DNA of 64,000 nucleotides from Chloroflexi bacterium OLB15. GTDB taxonomy: Bacteria > Chloroflexota > Anaerolineae > Aggregatilineales > Phototrophicaceae. The translations under genes were made by a program, and so were the position numbers. The stretch is taken from contig LMZS01000119.1 in assembly GCA_001567085.1 (NCBI GenBank), positions 16,292-80,291 on the forward strand. The letters are read 5' to 3'. Shown one piece after another: positions 1-8,599 of the stretch (its first letter is position 1; each line of letters starts with the position of its first letter). The notes under the pieces were generated by a model that was given only the letters and a program-made list of their open reading frames with translations, was not told the DNA's origin and did not search any database.

Positions 1-73
1 TGCGCCTTACCACACAGATTGTATACGTTGAAAGAGGCCTGTTTGTTGCTGGCGGCTTTCCCCGGATTCCAAT

Positions 74-103
74 TTGCAACACACGCATAGAATCAGGTAC
101 AAT
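74..103 (+). promoter_or_regulatory. Putative promoter of the small membrane protein gene
   Basis: TTGCAA at 74-79 and TACAAT at 98-103 are separated by 18 bases and lie about 45 bases upstream of the ATG at 147. The match to a sigma-70-type promoter is reasonable but imperfect. Nothing else is recognisable in bases 1-146. Confidence 0.4.
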
Positions 104-146
104 CGTGGTCAGATTGTGAAATACGATACTTTTGATTGGAGTACAA

Positions 147-383
147 ATGTCGGCGCTAACAATTCGTCGCATCATTGTGTTGGTTATCGGGCTTGGCGCT
201 GGCGCGCTGACCGCTGCAATCATGGTCACGGTTATTCTGCCCTGGCTTGGCCCGAACGCTGGAATCCCGATTTCGATTGCAAAGTATGGCTACCAGTATT
301 TCCTGTGGACGGCGCTGCCTTTGGGGCTGTTCTTCGTCATCTGGCTGGATTACTTCCTCAAGACGAAAATTCTGCCAGACTAA
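147..383 (+). CDS. Small two-helix membrane protein, function unknown
   Basis: This encodes a 78-residue protein of unrecognised family. Two hydrophobic stretches are visible, about residues 9-34 and 51-70, joined by a short Gly/Pro-containing loop. The C-terminus is short and charged (DYFLKTKILPD). An in-frame TTG lies 15 bases upstream, but TTGGAG at 137-142 sits about 5 bases before the ATG at 147, so I chose the ATG. The gene stands alone: it has its own putative promoter and converges on the deacetylase gene across a shared terminator. It could be a conserved hypothetical integral membrane protein; no catalytic motif is visible. Confidence 0.6.
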   Translation: MSALTIRRIIVLVIGLGAGALTAAIMVTVILPWLGPNAGIPISIAKYGYQYFLWTALPLGLFFVIWLDYFLKTKILPD

Positions 384-403
384 ACTTGTCGCTGATTTCA
401 CTG

Positions 404-435
404 AACAGGGCGTTTATCACGCCCTGTTTTGTTTT
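404..435. terminator. Bidirectional intrinsic terminator
   Basis: AACAGGGCG at 404-412 pairs with CGCCCTGTT at 420-428 around a 7-base loop. A T-rich tail follows on the plus strand. It lies between two convergent genes and abuts the deacetylase stop codon. Confidence 0.75.
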
Positions 436-1280
436 CAGGAATCGGTCAGCAAAAGCGCCGCCAACGCATCTACTGAAGTGTCGTTGCTGATGCGTACACG
501 TGGCATCTCTAACGTTCCATCCGTAGTATGCAACGCGCCAAACTGCGTGGTAACGGCCCCCCATAACGGCATCGTGCGGGCAATCTCAATCGTGTAATCG
601 TCGTAAAACCCCATTGGATATGCCAGAAAATGCGGGGTGCGCCCGGTATAAGCCAGCAAGCTCTCTTGTGCGCCCAAAAGCTGATAGACCAGCGTGTCAT
701 AATCCTGATTACGCAGATCAATATGATCGCGCGTGTGATTTTCCATGCTCATCCCGCCTTCAGACATCTCAGCAATCTGCGGCCACGACATATAGCCGGA
801 CGCAGAATTATCGGGAGCACTTGTGATCACAAAGACTGTGCCTGTAAAGCCAAATTCGCGCAGGATCGGGTACACCGTTTCATAGTGATCAATGTAGCCA
901 TCATCAAACGTCAGCACCACTGGCTTAGCCGGAAGCTGCGCGCCGGTTCGCAGGGCGTTAATCAGTTGATACAGCGAAATCGTGGTATATCCACCGTCAA
1001 ACAAATACTGCATGTGAGCGCGAAACATATCAGGGGTCACACTCAGCGTAATGCGCGTGTCATCCGCTGTCTCAGGCAGCGCGCTTACGTAGTGATACAT
1101 CAATATTGGAACCCGAATACGGCGGTAAGTGCCGTCCCATTCGGGCAGCGTATCCATCCATGCCCCTACTTCATCAAGCACTGCTGGATCAATTGGGGCA
1201 ATATCCTGCCCCGCCGCGCCTGCTGCCGCGCAGCAAATCATCAACAACAGCCCTAAAATAAAAACCCGTCGCCAGATCAT
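435..1280 (-). CDS. Exported polysaccharide deacetylase (CE4/NodB-like)
   Basis: This is probably a metal-dependent deacetylase of N-acetylated cell-surface or cell-wall polysaccharide. A signal peptide begins MIWRRVFILGLLLM and ends in an Ala/Gly-rich cleavage region. The catalytic domain shows PILMYHYV, the metal/base motif LTFDDGY, the His pair in ENHTRDH, and AYPMG, an order typical of PgaB/IcaB-like CE4 enzymes. The longest frame starts at 1298, but AGGGAG lies 6 bases before the internal ATG at 1280, and starting there places the signal peptide correctly; I therefore use 1280 (281 residues). A TTGAGA-N18-TAGAAT promoter lies just upstream. The substrate cannot be told from sequence. Confidence 0.85.
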   Translation of the reverse strand: MIWRRVFILGLLLMICCAAAGAAGQDIAPIDPAVLDEVGAWMDTLPEWDGTYRRIRVPILMYHYVSALPETADDTRITLSVTPDMFRAHMQYLFDGGYTTISLYQLINALRTGAQLPAKPVVLTFDDGYIDHYETVYPILREFGFTGTVFVITSAPDNSASGYMSWPQIAEMSEGGMSMENHTRDHIDLRNQDYDTLVYQLLGAQESLLAYTGRTPHFLAYPMGFYDDYTIEIARTMPLWGAVTTQFGALHTTDGTLEMPRVRISNDTSVDALAALLLTDS

Positions 1281-1298
1281 CCTGTTCTCCCTGCCCAT

Positions 1299-1328
1299 AT
1301 TCTAATCCAAACTCTCAATCGCTCTCAA
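1299..1328 (-). promoter_or_regulatory. Phased TTGAGA boxes and promoter of the deacetylase gene
   Basis: On the minus strand, two TTGAGA boxes (complements at 1323-1328 and 1313-1318) are spaced exactly 10 bases apart. They are followed by TAGAAT (complement 1299-1304). The distal box is 18 bases from TAGAAT, so it may double as a -35 element, while the proximal box lies within the spacer. The same box type recurs at 1381, 4965 and 51016. Confidence 0.45.
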
Positions 1329-1380
1329 TTTCTGTTTTCAAGCCAGATTTACAGTTGAAATTGCGCCATTTTTCACGGAG

Positions 1381-1414
1381 TTGAGAGGTTTTGAAAGTCT
1401 CCTCAGGCTAGATT
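1381..1414 (+). promoter_or_regulatory. Phased TTGAGA/TTGAAA boxes upstream of the HMG-CoA reductase gene
   Basis: TTGAGA at 1381-1386 and TTGAAA at 1391-1396 are 10 bases apart. TAGATT at 1409-1414 lies 12 bases after the second box, close to the geometry in which an activator replaces a -35 element. The start codon follows only 6 bases later, so a transcript from here would be nearly leaderless. Confidence 0.4.
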
Positions 1415-1420
1415 TGAGGC

Positions 1421-2707
1421 ATGTCAAACCATACATCACGCCTGTCCGGTTTCTACAAACGCAGCCTTGAAGAACGCGCCAGCGCCCTTCAGTCATGGGC
1501 GCAGCTTTCCGATACTGAAATTGATGTCTTGCAAGGCAGCTCTGGTTTAAGCGCCGCGCAGGCCGATCATATGATCGAAAATACGGTAGGCATCTACAGC
1601 CTGCCTCTGGGTATCGCCACCAATTTCCTGATCAATGGGCAAGATCGTCTAATTCCAATGGTGATTGAAGAGCCATCCGTCGTCGCCGCCATGAGCAATG
1701 CGGCGCGGCTGTTTCGGGAAGGCGGCGGCTTTCAAACATCCAGTGACGCCCCCATCATGATCGGGCAGTTACAAGTGCTTGATCTTCAAGATGTGGCTGA
1801 AGCCGCAGAAAAGATCGCCGCGTATAAACAACGCCTGCTTGATGAAGCCGATGCCGTTGGCGGCAGCATCGTCAAGCGCGGCGGCGGCGCGCGCGATCTA
1901 CAGGTTCGCCCTTTTCTGGATACGCCTATCGGCCCGATGCTGGTAGTTCATCTTCTGATGGATGTACGCGACGCGATGGGCGCAAACGCCATCAACACCG
2001 CTGCGGAACACATCGCTCCGCTGGTTGAAGAAATCACCGGCGGCCGCGTGAATCTGCGTATCCTGAGCAACCTGACAGATCAGCGCAAAGCCCGCGCCGA
2101 AGGCATGATCCCGGCTTCCGCGCTGGCCACCGAAGCGATGTCTGGCGAAGAAGTTGCCCGCGCGGTAGTTGAAGCTGGTGTTTTTGCTGAAGTTGATCCC
2201 TATCGCGCCGCTACTCACAACAAAGGCATCATGAACGGCGTAGATGCGGTGATCATTGCTACCGGCAACGATTGGCGCGCTATCGAAGCTGGGGCGCACG
2301 CTTACGCCGCGCGCAACGGTCGCTATACCAGCCTTAGCCGCTACTGGCAGGATGATCAAGGCAACCTGCATGCGGCGATGGAAATGCCGCTCTCGGTGGG
2401 CATCGTCGGCGGCGCAACCCGCGTACACCCAGCCGCGCAAGTCGCGCTAAAAATACTTGGCGTAGCAAGCGCGCAGGAACTCGCGGAAATATGCGTCGCG
2501 GCAGGTTTGGCGCAAAACTTCGCGGCGCTGCGCGCGTTAGCTTCTGAAGGCATCCAGCGCGGTCACATGCGTATGCACGCAAAGCAAATTGCAGTTTCAG
2601 CAGGCGCGGCGCCAGAACAAGTGCGATCTGTCGTTGAGCAAATGATACGTGAAAACAACATCCGCCCCGAACGGGCAAAAGCAATTGTAGAGTCGCTCAA
2701 AGGATAA
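1421..2707 (+). CDS. mvaA: Hydroxymethylglutaryl-CoA reductase, class II
   Basis: This enzyme interconverts HMG-CoA and mevalonate in the cytosol, the committed step of the mevalonate isoprenoid route. The 428-residue length fits class II enzymes. The N-terminus reads SRLSGFYKRSLEERA, as in the family. Further conserved segments are LPLGIATNFLING, EEPSVVAA with the catalytic Glu near residue 83, DAMGANAINTAAE, HNKGIMNGVDAV with the catalytic Lys and Asp, and GHMRMHAKQIA with the catalytic His. It is first in an operon with HMG-CoA synthase (6-base gap) and thiolase, which argues for biosynthesis rather than mevalonate breakdown. Cofactor preference is not resolved. Confidence 0.95.
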   Translation: MSNHTSRLSGFYKRSLEERASALQSWAQLSDTEIDVLQGSSGLSAAQADHMIENTVGIYSLPLGIATNFLINGQDRLIPMVIEEPSVVAAMSNAARLFREGGGFQTSSDAPIMIGQLQVLDLQDVAEAAEKIAAYKQRLLDEADAVGGSIVKRGGGARDLQVRPFLDTPIGPMLVVHLLMDVRDAMGANAINTAAEHIAPLVEEITGGRVNLRILSNLTDQRKARAEGMIPASALATEAMSGEEVARAVVEAGVFAEVDPYRAATHNKGIMNGVDAVIIATGNDWRAIEAGAHAYAARNGRYTSLSRYWQDDQGNLHAAMEMPLSVGIVGGATRVHPAAQVALKILGVASAQELAEICVAAGLAQNFAALRALASEGIQRGHMRMHAKQIAVSAGAAPEQVRSVVEQMIRENNIRPERAKAIVESLKG

Positions 2708-2713
2708 CAATCT

Positions 2714-3805
2714 ATGTTTTCCACCAATGGCAAAAGTAGCCCCGCAGTTAACTATCTGCTAATGCGCCCAAGCCGGCAGGTAGGCATCGTTGGCTATGGC
2801 GCGTATGTGCCGCGTTTCCGCCTGCCCGGTCAGGAAGTGGCGCGCGTGTGGACGAATGGTTTAGGGGGCAGCCCGGTCGCTGAAAAAGCTGTCGCCGGGC
2901 CGGATGAAGATGTCACCACCATGTCTATCGAAGCGGCGCGCAACGCCCTTGCCCGCGCAAATATTGATCCGCAGCAGTTACGCGCGGTATGGATCGGCAG
3001 TGAAAGCCATCCTTATGCGGTGAAGCCCACCAGCACAATCGTCGCTGAAAGCATCGGCACTTCCCCGAATATTCAAGCCGCAGACTGGGAATTTGCCTGT
3101 AAAGCCGGCACAGAAGCGGTTCAGGCGTCCATCGGCATTGTTGGCAGCGGGATGGGCAACTATACGCTTAGCATTGGGATGGATACCGCGCAAAGCCGTC
3201 CCGGAGACGCGTTGGAATATACGGCAGCCAGCGGCGGCGCGGCTTTCATAATCGGCCCGGCAGAAGAAGCGGTTGCCATCTATCAGGGCAGCTACAGTTT
3301 TGTGACGGATACGCCAGATTTCTGGCGGCGTGCAGACGTAAGCTATCCCAGTCACGGCGAGCGCTTCACGGGAGAGCCTGCCTATTTCAACCATACGCTT
3401 TCAGCAGCGAGCAAATTGATGGAGTTGATGGGGACGACGGCTGAGGACTATCAATTTGCGGTATTCCACCAACCTAACGTGAAATTCCCCCAACGCGCCG
3501 CCTCAATGTTGGGCTTCAAGGACGAACAAATTCGCGCGGGGCTGCTTTCTGACAAGATCGGCAACGTGTATTCTGGCTCATGCATGTTAGGGTTAACGGC
3601 GATTCTGGATATCGCCAATCCCGGAGACCGCATCCTGATGACCAGCTACGGCAGCGGCGCTGGCTCAGACTCGTTCGATCTGGTGGTGACGGATCGCGTT
3701 TTGCAAGCCCGTGATCGCGCCCCGCGCACAACCGATTACATCAACCGCCGCACGTTAATTGATTACGCCACCTACTGCCGCTACCGCAGCCTGCTGAGGA
3801 ATTAA
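2714..3805 (+). CDS. Hydroxymethylglutaryl-CoA synthase, archaeal type
   Basis: This condenses acetoacetyl-CoA with acetyl-CoA to HMG-CoA. The short length (363 residues) and segments such as [36 protein letters not shown] (probable nucleophile Cys129) and [10 protein letters not shown] (catalytic His) match the archaeal-type family rather than the longer firmicute/eukaryal enzymes. AAAGG overlapping the preceding stop is the likely ribosome site; Met17 is an alternative start. In archaea this enzyme forms a channelled complex with thiolase and a DUF35 protein. The same three components follow here in order, so a similar complex is likely. Confidence 0.93.
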   Translation: MFSTNGKSSPAVNYLLMRPSRQVGIVGYGAYVPRFRLPGQEVARVWTNGLGGSPVAEKAVAGPDEDVTTMSIEAARNALARANIDPQQLRAVWIGSESHPYAVKPTSTIVAESIGTSPNIQAADWEFACKAGTEAVQASIGIVGSGMGNYTLSIGMDTAQSRPGDALEYTAASGGAAFIIGPAEEAVAIYQGSYSFVTDTPDFWRRADVSYPSHGERFTGEPAYFNHTLSAASKLMELMGTTAEDYQFAVFHQPNVKFPQRAASMLGFKDEQIRAGLLSDKIGNVYSGSCMLGLTAILDIANPGDRILMTSYGSGAGSDSFDLVVTDRVLQARDRAPRTTDYINRRTLIDYATYCRYRSLLRN

Positions 3806-3809
3806 GACT

Positions 3810-4960
3810 ATGCGTGATGTTAGCATTATTGGAATCGGGCAAACGCCAGTAGGCGAGCATTGGGATACCGACCTGCGCAGTCTCGGCATTGAGGCTGTGC
3901 GCACCGCGATGGGAGATGGCGGCGTGAAGCAGGTGGATGCCCTGTACGTTGGCAGCGCATACGGGGCAACCGTCAGCAGCCAATCGCAGATCGGCCCGCT
4001 GATCGCTGATTATGCCGGTCTGCGCGGCGTGGAAGCCTTCACAATTGAAGCAGGCGATGCTTCTGGTGGGGCGGCTTTGCGTACCGGTTATCTAGCCGTT
4101 GCGTCCGGCGCAGTCGAAATGGCTGTGGTATTAGGCGTAGAAAAATCAACCGATACCGTCGGCGCTGAGCGCGTTTTTGCCCGCAGCGTCAGCCTTGATA
4201 CAGATTACGAGCTGGTACATGGCGCAACCCTGCCCGCTTTAGCTGCGCTGCTGATGCGCCGCTATATGTTTGAATATGGCGTTGAGTTGAGCGCCTTTGA
4301 GAATTTCAGCATCAATGCCCATGCTAACGGCGCGAAAACCCGAACGCCATGTATCGCAACCTATTGAAACCCGGCGGTTTCGCCCGTGCGCCCATGATCG
4401 CTGATCCTGTTACCCTGTTTGACGGCGCGCCAGATGCCGACGGCGCCGCTGCCGTCATCTTAACCAGCGCTGAACGCGCCGCCGATCTGGTACCCCAACC
4501 AATTCACATCGCAGCCAGCGCGGCGGCCACTGATACCCTCACTCTGCATGATCGCGCTGATCTATTGGATTTCGAGGCTGTACGCCTGTCGTTTGACAAA
4601 GCCATCGCACAGGCTGGCATCACCCGTGACGAGCTAGACCTGTTTGAGCTTCATGACGCTTTCACGATCATTTCTACGCTCACGCTGGAAGCTGCCGGTT
4701 TCGCGGCACGTGGCGAAGGCTGGCGAATCGCCGCCGATCAGAAGATTGGCTTAAGTGCTGATCTGCCGCTGTCCACGTTTGGCGGTTTGAAAAGTCGTGG
4801 CAACCCGGTAGGTGCCACCGGCATCTATCAGGCGGTTGAAGCCACCTTGCAACTACGCGGCGCGGCGGGCAGCAATCAAGTGACAGAAGCCCGCGTTGCG
4901 ATGATCCAAAACATGGGCGGCTTAGGCAGCACAGTGATCACCCACATCCTGAAAAGTTAG
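3810..4960 (+). CDS. Acetyl-CoA acetyltransferase-like thiolase (one-base frameshift)
   Basis: This is a SCP-x/archaeal-type thiolase expected to make acetoacetyl-CoA for the upstream synthase. Frame one (3810-4367) gives residues from MRDVSIIGIGQTPVG to NAHANGAK. The rest is read in another frame up to 4960, beginning NAMYRNLLKPGGFARAP and including ELHDAFT (catalytic His), GGLKSRGNPVGATG and NMGGLGST. The break maps to the AAAA run at 4335-4338: one more A restores HANGAKNPNAMYRNL. The second half is fully conserved and free of other lesions, so I favour a consensus error over a true pseudogene. Only 4 bases separate it from the HMG-CoA synthase gene. Confidence 0.85.
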
Positions 4961-4964
4961 GCTA

Positions 4965-5042
4965 TTGAGAGGTTCTCTCTCTCAGGTGTGAGAGGCTTTG
5001 AGACCCGTTTGAGAGGTTTTGAGAGCCGCCACAACCTAGAAT
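4965..5042 (+). promoter_or_regulatory. Five helically phased TGAGA boxes before the DUF35 gene
   Basis: TGAGA starts at 4966, 4989, 4999, 5010 and 5020, so the last four are spaced 10, 11 and 10 bases and the first sits about two turns upstream. Most boxes read TTGAGAG. TAGAAT at 5037-5042 lies 12 bases after the last TTGAGA. Same-face direct repeats of this kind suit a cooperative regulator of the OmpR/PhoB winged-helix or SARP type. The identity of the regulator is unknown. Confidence 0.5.
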
Positions 5043-5094
5043 TTCTGTTAAATGCACCAGGTAAGTGCATAAGGAATATCCCAAAAGGAGTTAC

Positions 5095-5277
5095 ATGATG
5101 CAGATTTCGCGCCATTGGAGGAAGAACGCACAGCGTTACCGTCTTGAAGGTGTGCGTTACGAAAACGGCGAAGCGCATCTACAACCGCGTGTTATCCCGG
5201 TCACACGCCAGCAGCCTACCGAACCCGCCAGGCCGGTTCAAGTACAGTTCGCGGTTGCAGCGGCTGAAGCCCGTTAA
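5095..5277 (+). CDS. DUF35 N-terminal half: zinc-ribbon region lacking all four cysteines
   Basis: This 60-residue protein begins MMQISRHWRKNAQRYRLEG, the classic N-terminal helix of DUF35 (ChsH2-like) proteins that bridge thiolase and HMG-CoA synthase. The following zinc-ribbon stretch keeps the family spacing cues (RYENGEAHLQPR, then VIPVTRQQPTE), but every Cys expected in the two knuckles is replaced or missing while the frame stays open. It starts at an ATG after a strong AAAGGAG. It ends 60 bases before the OB-fold half, which is encoded separately. All four changes keep frame, so single-base sequencing errors do not explain them. It may be a zinc-independent adaptor or a decaying gene. 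Confidence 0.65.
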   Translation: MMQISRHWRKNAQRYRLEGVRYENGEAHLQPRVIPVTRQQPTEPARPVQVQFAVAAAEAR

Positions 5278-5282
5278 TCATA

Positions 5283-5321
5283 GCAGCCTCGATGCCCGTC
5301 AAAACTGGCGGGCATGGCTGC
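5283..5321 (+). other. Strong 16-bp hairpin between the two DUF35 halves
   Basis: GCAGCC (5283-5288) pairs with GGCTGC (5316-5321). After a TCG bulge, ATGCCCGTCA (5292-5301) pairs with TGGCGGGCAT (5306-5315) around an AAAC loop, with one G-T wobble. It begins 5 bases after the first stop codon. No T-run follows, so it does not look like a standard terminator. It could be an RNA stability or translation-control element, or a small palindromic insertion. Confidence 0.7.
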
Positions 5322-5337
5322 GGCATCCCATAAAATC

Positions 5338-5652
5338 ATGCTAAATACACGCAAACAAGTTGAGCTTCAGCCTGAGCGTTTCGGATTTTCAGGCAAAGGT
5401 GAGATCTACAGTTTCACCGTTGTGCAGGAAGCCCCTGCTGGCTTTGATGATCAAGCCCCGTATATGTTAGGGCTGGTTAAATTGGATGAAGGCCGATTGG
5501 TGACCGCACAAATCACGGATACCGATGAAACCGGGATCGCTATCGGGGATCGCGTCGAAATGGTGACGCGGCGGCTTACCACCGAAGGCGAGCGCGGCGT
5601 TATCGTGTACGGCTACAAGTTCCGTAAAGTGTTGCCGCGCCAGGTGAATTAG
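5338..5652 (+). CDS. DUF35 C-terminal half: OB-fold protein
   Basis: This 104-residue protein corresponds to the OB-fold part of DUF35 acyl-CoA-associated proteins: FSGKGEIYSFTVVQEAP, YMLGLVKLDEGRLVTAQI, IAIGDRVEMVTRR and YGYKFRKVL follow the family order. In the archaeal thiolase/HMG-CoA-synthase complex this fold helps share the CoA site and hold the two enzymes together. The start is uncertain: the ATG at 5338 has no clear ribosome site, and an ATG at 5314 lies inside the preceding hairpin. Its position at the end of the mevalonate operon supports a role with the upstream enzymes. Confidence 0.75.
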   Translation: MLNTRKQVELQPERFGFSGKGEIYSFTVVQEAPAGFDDQAPYMLGLVKLDEGRLVTAQITDTDETGIAIGDRVEMVTRRLTTEGERGVIVYGYKFRKVLPRQVN

Positions 5653-5967
5653 CCCGTTCATACAGATGATCCCGATCTGACGTTAGTTAGCACAGGAAGT
5701 TATGCAAATTAAAGGGCGCGATGGGCGCCCTTTATGTTTCGTTTCCCCTAAAAACTGCCGGTTAATGCGCCCTATCCTCACGCGCGGCATCCCCTGTTCG
5801 CCCTTTCCCGCAGCGCGCTAACCGGAAGGCGCGTTTTACCGGGCAGCGCCTCAAATTTGCGATCACATTGCTGGCAATATGGATACCTCCAAGCAGAAAA
5901 CCTGTGCTAATTTGAAGGTGTCGTCAGCCATTTACTGAAAGTTGAACCCCATGACTTTTTCAGCAGT
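5653..5967 (-). ncRNA. Candidate structured RNA or repeat element, copy A
   Basis: This gap between convergent genes holds an exact 39-base block (5849-5887, minus orientation) that recurs at 15020-15058. Reading the minus strand, the block runs into a 6-bp stem (AGGCGC 5827-5832 with GCGCCT 5846-5851). A long hairpin follows: CCGGTTA 5758-5764 with TAACCGG 5819-5825, plus an inner GCGC/GCGC. A T-run (complement of 5750-5754) comes after it. That order resembles a short terminated RNA of about 150 bases. No ORF or promoter is convincing. The span also includes the plus-strand terminator at 5711. Confidence 0.45.
5711..5740 (+). terminator. Intrinsic terminator after the mevalonate operon
   Basis: AAAGGGCGC at 5711-5719 pairs with GCGCCCTTT at 5725-5733, with a T-rich tail. 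It lies 58 bases after the OB-fold gene. Confidence 0.75.
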
Positions 5968-8103
5968 TTACGCGCCCACCCCGCTGGCAATCAGCGGCGC
6001 AATCACCAGCGAAACAATCGCCAGCAGTTTGAGCAGGATATTGAGCGAAGGGCCGGACGTATCCTTAAATGGATCGCCGATAGTATCACCCACCACAGCC
6101 GCTTTGTGTGGGTCGCTGCGCTTACCGCCAAGGTTGCCGCGTTCGATGTATTTCTTGGCGTTATCCCATGCGCCACCAGCATTTGCCATCACCACCGCCA
6201 GCATGAAGGCTGTCACCAGCGAGCCAAGAAGCACGCCAACCAGCGTCTCTACGCCTACAAACTGCGCCAGCCAGCTATCGCGCCCCAGCACCGTTAAAAT
6301 GGCGATGCTGACCGGCACCAATACCGCGATAATGCCCGGCGCTAACATTTCTCGTACTGCGCTTTCCGTGCTGATCGCCACGCAGGTTTCATAGTCAGGA
6401 TCGGCTGTGCCTTCCATCAATCCGGGAATTTCCTTAAACTGGCGGCGCACTTCAACCACGATTTTTTGGGCTGCGCGGCCTACGGCCAGCATCGTTTGCG
6501 CGCTGAAAATGAAGGGCAGCACGCCGCCTATAAACAGGCCGGTAACAAGGCGGGGATCAAGCACAACTGCTGAAAACGTAGTCGTCGCGCCTTCCCCAAG
6601 ATGTACGGCAGTAATGAAGGCTGAAATCAAAGCGAGCGCGGTCATCGCTGCTGAAGCAATCGCAAAGCCCTTACCTGTTGCCGCCGTCGTATTGCCGAGA
6701 CTGTCCAGCGCGTCTGTGCGTTCGCGCACATCGCTGCCGAGTTCAGCCATTTCAGCAATACCGCCAGCATTATCTGCCACCGGCCCGTAAGCGTCAGTTG
6801 CCAGCGTGATGCCTAGCGTGGCTAACATACCAACAGCGGCCATTGCAATACCGTACAGTCCGCCGCCTGCATAAGCGACCAGCGTTGCGCCAATGACCAC
6901 AATCGTCGGCACAATTGCGCTCTGCATACCGATAGCCAGTCCTTGAATGATCACGATGGCCGGGCCGCCCATAGCTGCTTCTGCAATCGAGCGCGTCGGC
7001 CTGTAGGTGTCTGATGTGAAATACTCGGTAAAGTAGCCGATCAACACGCCAGCCAGCAGGCCGCTTATCGCCGCGACGATAACGCCCAACCCTAAATTGA
7101 GCAGCAGGCCGATGACGGCAATGGCGATTGCGACCAGGATACTCGCCCCATAAACCCCGCGTCGCAAGCTGTTCAGCAGCCCTTGCTGGGTCGCATTTTC
7201 TTCTGTACGCACCAGAAAAGTGCAGCCGATAGCGATCAGCACGCCTGCCGCTGCGACAAGGATAGGAAAGGCGATCAACCGCCCCATCATCTCAGGCGTA
7301 TCAGCTCCGGCGATGCCGCTTGCGCCGCCCAACGCTGCGATGGCAATAGCGGCAATAATTGAACTGGCGTAACTTTCAAACAGGTCGCTGCCCATGCCCG
7401 CAACATCCCCTACGTTGTCGCCTACATTATCAGCGATGACCGCCGGATTGCGGGGGTCATCTTCGGGGATGCCAGCTTCGGTCTTGCCTACAAGGTCTGC
7501 GCCAACGTCTGCCGCTTTGGTAAAAATGCCGCCGCCCACGCGGGCAAAAATAGCGATGGATGTGCCGCCAAAGCCAAACCCGGCTAATGCCGATGCTGCG
7601 GCGACGGGATTATCAAAGTAGATGCTGGTCAACAGCATAAACAATAAGGCGATGCCTAGCAGCGCCAGCGCAACCACCATAGTGCCCATCACGCTGCCGC
7701 TGGCAAAAGCCACCCGTAAGCCGCTGTTCAGGCTTTTTGAGGCGGCGGTTGTGGTGCGCATATTGGCACGGGTGGCAAGCATCATGCCGATATAGCCCGC
7801 GAGCGCCGAAGCAAACGCCCCACTCACAAAAGCAAGCGCCGTAAACGGACTCATACCCGAGCCGGGAATTGCGCTTAAGACCAGCAGCACAACCACAACG
7901 ATGCCGACGAGAATGGCGGCATAACGATACTCGCGCTTCAAAAAGGCCTGTGCGCCTGTTTGAATTGCCGCGCCAATTTTCTGGACACGCTCGCTGCCCG
8001 TATCCTGCTTCAGAAGCCAGCGGGCTGTATACAATGCGAAGATGATACCAATGACTGATGCCAGCAGCGCAGCTGCGTTCGCGGTAGTTATAATGGGATC
8101 CAT
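5968..8103 (-). CDS. hppA: Membrane-bound ion-translocating pyrophosphatase, K+-dependent type
   Basis: This integral membrane enzyme hydrolyses inorganic pyrophosphate and pumps H+ (or Na+) across the membrane. The 711-residue length and many hydrophobic segments fit the family. The substrate/metal site is seen in [20 protein letters not shown] followed by [18 protein letters not shown], and again in [29 protein letters not shown] has Ala and Gly at the two positions that are Lys and Thr in K+-independent enzymes, so I infer K+ dependence. H+ versus Na+ transport is not settled. AAAGGAG six bases before the ATG at 8103 fixes the start, rejecting the TTG one codon upstream. Confidence 0.95.
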   Translation of the reverse strand: MDPIITTANAAALLASVIGIIFALYTARWLLKQDTGSERVQKIGAAIQTGAQAFLKREYRYAAILVGIVVVVLLVLSAIPGSGMSPFTALAFVSGAFASALAGYIGMMLATRANMRTTTAASKSLNSGLRVAFASGSVMGTMVVALALLGIALLFMLLTSIYFDNPVAAASALAGFGFGGTSIAIFARVGGGIFTKAADVGADLVGKTEAGIPEDDPRNPAVIADNVGDNVGDVAGMGSDLFESYASSIIAAIAIAALGGASGIAGADTPEMMGRLIAFPILVAAAGVLIAIGCTFLVRTEENATQQGLLNSLRRGVYGASILVAIAIAVIGLLLNLGLGVIVAAISGLLAGVLIGYFTEYFTSDTYRPTRSIAEAAMGGPAIVIIQGLAIGMQSAIVPTIVVIGATLVAYAGGGLYGIAMAAVGMLATLGITLATDAYGPVADNAGGIAEMAELGSDVRERTDALDSLGNTTAATGKGFAIASAAMTALALISAFITAVHLGEGATTTFSAVVLDPRLVTGLFIGGVLPFIFSAQTMLAVGRAAQKIVVEVRRQFKEIPGLMEGTADPDYETCVAISTESAVREMLAPGIIAVLVPVSIAILTVLGRDSWLAQFVGVETLVGVLLGSLVTAFMLAVVMANAGGAWDNAKKYIERGNLGGKRSDPHKAAVVGDTIGDPFKDTSGPSLNILLKLLAIVSLVIAPLIASGVGA

Positions 8104-8242
8104 CAATTCTCCTTTAGAGGCGGCAGTTCTGATTGGGGAAGCTTACATAAAATATCTTCAATTGCAGATCGGCCACATTGTGTATTTCTCACAAAATTAG
8201 GCATATTCACTAATGGGATGATTAACAAACGGGAGCATAAAA

Positions 8243-8599
8243 CTGGACAAGCGGGCGGTAGGTAGTCATGGTGAACAATTAGCGCGCGAATACCTTATGG
8301 GAATTGGCTATGAGGTTATTTGCAGCAATTGGCGCTGCCCCGGCGGCGAAATTGACATTGTTGCTAAAGATGGCGAGTTTACGGTCATTGTTGAGGTACG
8401 CACGCGGCGCGGCAGCAGCACCGAATGGGCATGGGCAAGCATTACCCCGCGCAAACGCGCCATACTAGAGGCAGCCGCCTTTCAATATATGGATGCGCAA
8501 GGCGACGATTCAGCATGGCGTATTGATGTGGTGGCAATTGCCCTGCCGCCACGCGGAAAACCCATCATTGAACATGCTCAGGATGCACTGAACTGGTGA
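8243..8599 (+). CDS. yraN: UPF0102/YraN-family nuclease-like protein, apparent CTG start
   Basis: YraN proteins have a restriction-endonuclease-like fold; their role is poorly defined. The core reads YEVICSNWRCPGGEIDIVAKDG and FTVIVEVRTR, carrying the E-x-D ... E-V-x PD-(D/E)XK-like residues. The first ATG (8297) would delete the conserved KRAVGSHGEQLAREYL helix, which is present in frame upstream. The only plausible start covering it is CTG at 8243, 8 bases after GGGAG, giving 118 residues, the usual family length. A mutated start or sequence error (ATA at 8237) is an alternative. It overlaps miaA at the stop. Confidence 0.82.
   Translation: MDKRAVGSHGEQLAREYLMGIGYEVICSNWRCPGGEIDIVAKDGEFTVIVEVRTRRGSSTEWAWASITPRKRAILEAAAFQYMDAQGDDSAWRIDVVAIALPPRGKPIIEHAQDALNW

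Noticed and set aside
630..1256. 208-codon plus-strand frame opposite the deacetylase gene
   Set aside because: The minus frame carries a full signal peptide and CE4 motifs; the plus frame has no recognisable domain.
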